From contig CP136891.1 in assembly GCA_034359265.1 (NCBI GenBank), positions 40,912,001-40,976,000 on the forward strand: DNA of 64,000 nucleotides, in the 5' to 3' direction. A model generated the notes under the pieces. It worked only from the letters and a program-made list of their open reading frames with translations. It searched no databases and was not told where the DNA came from. Each line of letters begins with the position of its first letter. The first letter of the stretch is position 1. Position numbers and translations under genes: made by a program. The stretch comes from Canna indica (lineage: Eukaryota > Streptophyta > Magnoliopsida > Zingiberales > Cannaceae). This document shows positions 58,559 to 64,000 of this stretch, in pieces.

Positions 58559-59537
58559 CTAGATAGATTACTAACTTTCTTATTTAGAAAAACAACCTCA
58601 TTTTTCAAATCATTCTTTGATTTATGAATAGCATGCAATTGAGTTTTCAACATGCTATTTTCATTCTTCAATATATCATTTTTATTTTTCAAATCCTTAG
58701 TGTCAATACTTAAAGTATCATGATATGGATTGTTGACACTAATTCTTAGCTTCTCATTTTCTAATTTTACATCATGTAATTGAGAGCTAAGCTTTGAGTT
58801 TTCTTTCTTCAAATTTTTATTCTCTTTATCCTTTTTCAAGAGCAATGCATACATGATTTTATACTCATCCATCAATTCATCAAAATCATGGAAGCTAGAT
58901 GAGTTAATACAATTATTCTTATTAACATGACTAGAAGAGGTGGAGTGTACTTCATTATCATCATTCATGAGGCATTCTTTTGAATTTACTTCATAGCCAT
59001 GGGAAGAAGATGTTTCATTCGAAAATGATGATGATGTGGAAGCATTTGACCTCCTCTTTGCCTTGTTCTTCATGGTAGGAAAATTCTTCCTTACATGCCC
59101 TTTCTCTTCCGGCTTTTAGTGCTCCTATGACTGGAGACACTTTGGGCTTCAAAAACCATCTTAGCATTGGAAGGATGACCATTGTCATCACTACCTTCAT
59201 TAAAAGTTTCTAACTCCTCGATTTTAGCATAATCATATAATACATTTAAGCAAGACAAAATATCAAATGCGGAAGTACAATGCATGATTTTTTCAAATAT
59301 ATTATTTCCCAAAGAACAATATATGCAATTTGTTGTTTTACCATTTAACTCAAACATGTTAATTTGTTCTTGGGTCCATGCATTCATATTTTCCTTAGGT
59401 TCAACGTATTTTATCTTAACCATATTAAAAACACCTAAACCTTGAGTCTTTAGGAAAATGTACATTCTACCCTTTCAAAGATCAAAGTTAGATTCATCGA
59501 ACCTAGGGGGTATAGACGCTACACACTCTAGAGTCAT
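58559..59537 (-). pseudogene. gag: S2 gag, N-terminal part
   Basis: The start ATG is the complement of 59535-59537. The copia Gag N-terminus (MYIFLKTQGLGVFNMVKIKY, SAFDILSCLNVLYDYAK) is followed, at about 59105, by a 28-bp deletion relative to the fragment at 45740. It removes zinc knuckle 1 and shifts the frame; both sides of the lost segment carry TTTCTCTT. The Ser-rich and coiled-coil parts follow (DFDELMDEYKIMYALLLKKD, KNENSMLKTQLHAIHKSKND), interrupted by CACTA-2 at KKVSNLSS. Confidence 0.85.
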
Positions 59538-59607
59538 TTTACGATCGAGAGACGTTTGTAGAGGAGATGGTGAAATCTCAATCTACGAATCCGCTCTAAT
59601 ACCAAAA

Positions 59608-59668
59608 TGTGGGCAAAATGGCGACACTAGAAGGGGGGTGAATAGTGTGTTTACTAATTTAATTAAAT
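59608..59668 (-). repeat. Truncated S2 5' LTR
   Basis: TGTGGGCAAAATGGCGACAC and the next 40 bp match the inner edge of S-family LTRs. After AATTTAATTA the match stops and unrelated sequence begins, so about 1.4 kb of the LTR, including the promoter, is missing. Confidence 0.8.
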
Positions 59669-60428
59669 GGTGGTTGGGTTTGTGGGTTTTATCTTAATGG
59701 ACCCGGATTCATTAAATAAAATTCGAATCCTACCCATTTGACTTAAGAAAATGGATCGGGTTTAAATTTTATTGGATCCGGGTTTCTCATATTAACCCAT
59801 ATCCAACCCGAAAATCACCCTCACTTCATCTCCCTAACTAAATAAACCCTAACTCCTCTCCCATGTTACAGCCGCCACCCCTCCCACAAGCCCACCCCAC
59901 GACACACTCCGGACCACATGACGCCTCCCTTCCTCATCCTCCGGCGACGATAGCGTCGGCGCCCAACGACGACGAGAAGACGGATGTGGAGCGAGGAAGG
60001 TAGGCCGACAATCAATAGATTGACATGCAACGGATGAGAAGACCGAAGTTGCTGTCGGCAATAGCATCTTCATTCCGGCCGAACAAATGAGCAGAGGACT
60101 CCTCCGGCGACGACGAACCTTGACCAGATTGGAGTTGGGATAGAACAATGCCCCGTACCTCCTCACTGATCGATGATGGAGATGAAGAAGAAAAAAGAAA
60201 AGGAGAAAGGATACATGAGGGAGAGGGATGTCTCCTTCGGCAGATACTGCCTCATTTCTTCAGTCATGAAAACAATTTACTATTCTCTAACATCATGAAG
60301 CACAGTAAGGAGACAAGAACAGTAGACAATTTTTTTTTTAATGTATGAACACCGCATGTAATCAAGATGTCACAGGAGACTATATGTTTCAATATAGCAT
60401 GTGAAAATTGCAATTTTCTAACAGTATA
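59669..60428. other. Unassigned stretch
   Basis: CCCGGATTC/GGATCCGGGTTT words, a TAACCCTAACT-like segment near 59836, GC-rich Pro-coding text on one strand and Glu-rich text on the other (60148-60348). No recognisable domain, no splice-supported frame, and no match with other parts of the window. It may be residual host sequence or the edge of an unknown element. Confidence 0.3.
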
Positions 60429-60755
60429 TTAACAACTAGTTAATGATGTGATCAGAACGTAAAATAGATCATAAAATAACAAGGAAACATGTTCTTCCAC
60501 TGAAATATAAAACATGCAGGAAGAAACATATGGACCGTAATAAACAGAATCATGAAGCCTGAATCCACAAGAAAATTTAATTTTCCTCAATGATTCAACA
60601 TGCAACCTCGCTCTGGTACGTACTAATTGATGGAAATCAATAACAGGGATTAAATCCCTAAGCCAAGATATATATGTAAACCAATAAGGAACTTTAGAAG
60701 CGGAAGCGTACTTAAATTCATCGCCGAAGTTTGGAAAATGGGGGTGATCTTCCAA
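60429..60755 (-). other. Open frame of 108 codons, unrecognised, behind a TATA-like box
   Basis: The minus strand reads MEDHPHFPNFGDEFKYASAS, then KVPYWFTYISWLRDLIPVID and LHVESLRKIKFSCGFRLHDS. Upstream on the same strand lies CTATATATAAATAGAGG (complement of 60839-60855), a good TATA box, and 70 bp further a TTGGTATCAGAG word (about 60911-60922). The arrangement could be an LTR with its leader (of the copia fragment to the right) or a small host gene. No family is recognised. Confidence 0.3.
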
Positions 60756-61204
60756 GTCAATGCACCGACCACAAGATGTCTCTAAATAATGGGGCTTCTA
60801 CGACAAGAACGAAGTGCATGACACAGGGACCATAACCCCTCTATTTATATATAGCAAAAATCTAAGGTAATAGTAATTCTAATTCCGCACATCATAAAAT
60901 CAGAAATTATCTCTGATACCAATGGTATGTGTACAATTAATTTTCAAAATATTTTAAGATGTCATAGGCCCATAAATAAATAACAATTAGATCATTTAAG
61001 ATCTGAACCGTTAATTTTGATAGCGACAGATGCATGTCTATTGATATGTGTTGACACATATAAGATTATTAAAACAATCTAACAGGATATTCATTATTGG
61101 CCACTACACTTGGATAATATCATATCCAACTAATGAACTAAAACCACATAACTATTATCATAGAAGCTTTTCCTTGCTGATTTTATAGCTTTTGTAAGTT
61201 CCAT
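60756..61204. other. Non-coding stretch with TATA-like box, possible LTR
   Basis: It holds TATATATAAATAG (minus strand, about 60842-60855) and TGTACACATACCATTGGTAT on the minus strand ending near 60918. It sits directly downstream (minus strand) of a copia pol fragment, where a 3' LTR would be expected, but no partner LTR is in the window to test this. Confidence 0.3.
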
Positions 61205-61551
61205 TCAAGCATATAAACTGTTATACATCTTATCATTATTGATTCTGTTTCTTTTGGTGCAGAAACACTTTGTCTTTTCGCTTATTCGCGGATATATAGC
61301 GATGAAAGATCCCTCAAATATGACATGTCTGCTCACAATTAGTTTTTTGGTTATAGGATCCATGAGCCTATATCCTTTAGTTTCCTTGTTATAGCCCACA
61401 AATATATACATCTTACTCTTCTCATCCAGTTTCTTCCTGTTTTGGTGTGGATCATGACAATAAGCTAGGCACCCAAATATTCCAAGGTGACTAACATCAA
61501 GTCTTTTACCACACCAAGCTTCATAAGGTGTTTTGTCACCTAACAACTTTA
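61205..61551 (-). pseudogene. pol: Ty1/copia pol fragment (integrase C-terminus)
   Basis: Minus-strand LGDKTPYEAWCGKRLDVSHL, GIFGCLAYCHDPHQNRKKLD, EKSKMYIFVGYNKETKGYRL and KKLIVSRHVIFEGS make up the conserved end of copia integrase. It then decays into a Lys/Asn-rich tail before RT. The upstream part is cut by CACTA-3 at 61555 and lies beyond the window. It differs from the copia remnant at 40226-40505 in sequence. Confidence 0.85.
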
Positions 61552-61573
61552 GTATACTACTAGAAACTTGGTC

Positions 61574-61868
61574 TTCAGCAACGGCTATCAGCAACGGCCG
61601 CTCAAGCCATTGCTATTTGCAACGGCATTCTTACAGCCGCTCGAGCCGTTGCAGATATGTTGTATCTGCAACGGCTTTCTAACGGACATGCGAGCCGTTG
61701 CTGATGATGTTAATTATCAGCAACGGCTTTCTAACGGACAAGTGAGCCGTTGCAGATGATAATATATTAGCAACGGCTTGCTAACAGACAAGTGAGCCGT
61801 TGCTGATGATAACTTATCAGCAACGGCTTTCTAACGGGCGAGTGAGCCGTTGCTGATAAGTTTATATA
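61574..61868. repeat. CACTA-3 left subterminal array and TATA box
   Basis: It has the same AGCAACGGC / GCCGTTGCT motifs and about 50-bp period as CACTA-2, with an additional period (ATCAGCAACGGCTTTCTAAC occurs more often). It ends in AAGTTTATATAGG (61858-61868). A donor-like TTAG|GTATGT follows near 62004. Confidence 0.85.
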
Positions 61869-62325
61869 GGTCGCAGATCGCGCCCACCCCCCTTCTTCCT
61901 CCGGCTGTTGCCGCCGCCGCTCCTCTCCTGCCTCTCGCCGCCGCTGCCGCTGCTGTCGACGCCGACGACGCTGACGACTCCTCCCGCTGCTGCCGACACT
62001 GTTAGGTATGTGCCCTCCGGCTGCCGTCTCTTCCCGTTGCGGCCGGTAGAAAATCCGACCGAAACCCTAAAAATAGGGTTTCGGCCGGCGGCGGTCGACC
62101 GATGGCCGCTGCCGGACCTTGTACATTGGCCGGACAGTGTGTCTGGCCAGTGTACGCCGGTGCCGGAGTCCACCTGACTCCGGCGCCGGAATTTGTAGTT
62201 TAATAATATTTTATTATTGTTTTTTAATTGTTTTTTAATTGTTAATTAATTATTTAGATTAATTATTTAGATTAGTTATTTAATTTGTTAGAATAATTTT
62301 TAGGGTTTAGATTAATTTCGGAATT

Positions 62326-62413
62326 ATCCACTTCGGACGCGCGCCGGAATCGTCCACTTCGGACGCGCGCCGGTATCGTCCACTTCGGACGCGCGCCGGA
62401 ATCGTCCACTTCG
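62326..62413. repeat. 26-bp minisatellite in CACTA-3 leader
   Basis: Three to four GGACGCGCGCCGGAATCGTC-type units, ending at the tnpD deletion junction. Fewer copies than the ten in CACTA-2. Confidence 0.85.
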
Positions 62414-62471
62414 GATTAAATATATCTCTACTATTTATACAATAATCTGATTATATGTCTGTTCGACAGAT

Positions 62472-63995
62472 ATGTCTGGTCGTGGTTATCGACGCAGGAG
62501 AGCTTCGGAGTCTCCGATCGGTGAGACTCCAACACTTACTCATGCTGCTGATCCTCCTGTTGCTGATCCTCATGAGGATGATACTGCCGAGGCTAGTACA
62601 TCCAGACGCAGGCGACCACGCGGGCCAAACTGGTGGCAGCCTCCACCAGCCACAGAGTCACGTAGATTGATTAGCGTGATTGGGGAGCGGTAATATATCA
62701 TGAATTATGAATCATGAATCATTACAAATTCATTATATCATAATATAATATTAAAATTTATTTTTGTTGTGCTGCAGGTTCGAGCAAGAAGAAGTGCCGA
62801 GGAGCATTTCTTCTACTATTCGACGATACATGCACGGGGCATGGCCTACGTGGTCTCACATGCCTAGCGAGCACGTCGACATGTTATGGCGCGAGTTTGA
62901 GGCACGTATTATTTTTTTTTTTACATGCATGATGATATATTAATATTGGTACTGATATTATTATTTTGCAGGCTTGCTATACATGGGCCGAGGACCAGAG
63001 GCCCTTCATTTACGCTGCCTGGGAGGCTATTTCCCGGGCAAGGTACAACGGGCAGCTGGGGCAGGCTCGGTCCCAAGCGATGGCCCGAGCTGGGACCACT
63101 AACATCGCGGAGACTCGGGGATACGGCCCCGGTTGGATTACTCCGGATATATGGGACCAGCTCGTGGGGATATGGTCGACGGATCGATGGCAGGAGGTTT
63201 CTCGGAATGCGGCTAGAAATCGCATGTCGGGGGGAGCAGCGCGTCACACCGGCGGCTCTGTTGCATTTGCAGTGCACGCGAACCGTATGGTAAGTATATC
63301 TTTTAATTATATATTTTATTTGTTACTATGTGTACTAATTAATGTATTTGTTTTGTAAATGTAGACGACGGTGTCGGATGACGGGACTGTCCAGCGACCC
63401 TCCCCGATGGCGGTGTTTGAGCGGACTCACCGTCGAGCACATGGGACGGGGGAGTACATCGACAACCGCGCTGCATACATTGTAGTAATTATATATTTGT
63501 TTAAATTATTCATTATATATTTATAATTTAAGTTTTATGATAAATATTAAACAAAAAATCAAACTCGAGTAGGAGACCTACAGCCAGACGGTGGTGCAGC
63601 GCGGGGGTACCCCCGAGGACTTTGATGCAGCATCGTGGGTTGAGGCCGCAGGTGGCTGGGACCATGGCCGCGTATATGGCTTCGCAGATAGTGGTCATGC
63701 GCGAGCCGTGCTAGGGCCACTTGGGGCATCGACCCCTCCGGTCGCTGGTGAGCGGCCGTCCACCTCTAGATCAAGTTATGATCATAGTAGCAGAATAAGG
63801 ACTCTAGAGGAGACGATCGCGCGTCAGACTCAGATGATGGAGGAGATGCATGCTATGCTACGCAACATGTCAGGTCATCCCGAAGCAGGCATCTCTTCGG
63901 CATCATCTAATCCATCGTCCTCGAGTCAGTCCACGCCGGTGTACACTCAAGCACGCCAGACTCCGCCATATGATCCAGACCATCCTCCATCGTGA
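62472..63995 (+). CDS. CACTA-3 tnpA (five exons, about 400 aa, intact)
   Basis: The exons correspond one to one with CACTA-2: 62472-62689, 62778-62901, 62972-63289, 63365-63484 and 63573-63995, joining without a stop (401 codons with TGA). The same Arg-rich start, PF03004-like domain and coiled coil are present. Changes are few (for example ARYTW to ACYTW at exon 3 start, NRWQP to NWWQP). One 21-bp in-frame loss in the coiled coil turns the ERQSQTMANIEAM region of CACTA-2 into EEMHAM. Intron 2 again fits only a GC-AG border. With tnpD deleted, this would be the only protein the element can make. In the En/Spm system TnpA also regulates the element promoter; whether that holds here is inference. 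Confidence 0.82.
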
Positions 63996-64000
63996 TCGTG

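Larger units (their letters stand above)
46276..59668 (-). mobile_element. S2, second gag-only Sirevirus-like element, interrupted by CACTA-2
   Basis: Minus-strand order: truncated 5' LTR (59608-59668), primer-binding site (TTGGTATTAGAGCGG, 59590-59606), gag (59537 to 58559 and 51306 to about 50990), non-coding interior, polypurine tracts, and 3' LTR (46276-47732). The layout equals S1, so loss of pol predates both copies. CACTA-2 inserted into the coiled-coil part of gag. Confidence 0.88.
61555..64000 (+). mobile_element. CACTA-3, tnpD-less deletion derivative of CACTA-2 (right end off window)
   Basis: The left end is TACTACTAGAAACTTGGTCT, the CACTA-2 terminus with the first C changed to T. 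The likely target duplication is GTA (61552-61554). Subterminal array, TATA box, GC leader and 26-bp repeats match CACTA-2. At about 62413-62414 the sequence jumps from the 26-bp repeats straight to ATTAAATATATCTCTAC, which in CACTA-2 lies at about 56263, just before tnpA. About 4 kb, containing the hairpin and all of tnpD, is absent. The right end is past 64000. Confidence 0.92.

Noticed and set aside
59830..59860. Telomere-like TAAACCCTAACT
   Set aside because: Only one or two degenerate units; no tandem array.
60148..60348. Possible small gene starting MPRTSSLIDDGDEEEKRKGE
   Set aside because: Short, Glu/Lys-rich, no recognisable domain or splice support; not enough to call a gene.

Overview
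The window is a stretch of plant (angiosperm) nuclear DNA made almost entirely of transposable elements nested inside one another. Every recognisable protein is a plant transposon or retrotransposon protein: CACTA TnpD/TnpA, Ty3/gypsy polyproteins, Ty1/copia (Sirevirus-like) Gag, an Athila-like protease. The exceptions are two gene fragments carried inside a CACTA element and one broken, unrecognised proline/serine/glutamate-rich reading frame. I see no rRNA, no tRNA gene, no CRISPR and no intact ordinary host gene. The genus cannot be told from the sequence.

Layout. Positions 1-229 and 11843-11966 are the two sides of a hAT-like end. It is split by CACTA-1 (230-11842, TSD ACC), which carries decayed tnpA and tnpD on the minus strand and two captured gene fragments. 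A minus-strand unknown frame (11967-12280, continued at 38223-39116) is split by Ty3/gypsy element G1 (12281-38222, TSD ATATG). G1 itself holds a solo LTR (12415-14947) in its 5' LTR and a complete second gypsy element, G2 (16348-34359), in its gag. G2 is a Tekay/Del-like chromovirus. It contains a gag-only Sirevirus-like element, S1 (16633-24381), in its 5' LTR, and a deleted solo LTR of the same family (30217-31127) in its integrase. Nesting therefore reaches at least four levels.

From 39440 to 61551 lie: a decayed minus-strand copia element (39440-42128); an Athila/Tat-like LTR with its 3' internal region and protease (42129-45650); an in-frame junction of that protease to a Sirevirus-like gag (45650-46206); a Sirevirus-like LTR (46276-47732); and a second gag-only element, S2 (47733-59668). 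S2 is interrupted by CACTA-2 (51307-58555, TSD TTA). A short unassigned stretch and a copia pol fragment follow. The window ends inside CACTA-3 (from 61555), a deletion derivative of CACTA-2 that lacks tnpD.

Functionally, CACTA-2 and CACTA-3 are the youngest and most coherent units. CACTA-2 has matching ends, a TSD, subterminal repeat arrays, a TATA box, a 1,160-codon tnpD with one in-frame stop, and a five-exon tnpA that reads through. CACTA-3 keeps the promoter, the subterminal array and an open five-exon tnpA but has lost tnpD, like classical defective Spm-type elements. The S1/S2 family is the other notable system: gag, multiple polypurine tracts, palindrome-rich LTRs and about 3 kb of conserved non-coding DNA where pol would be.
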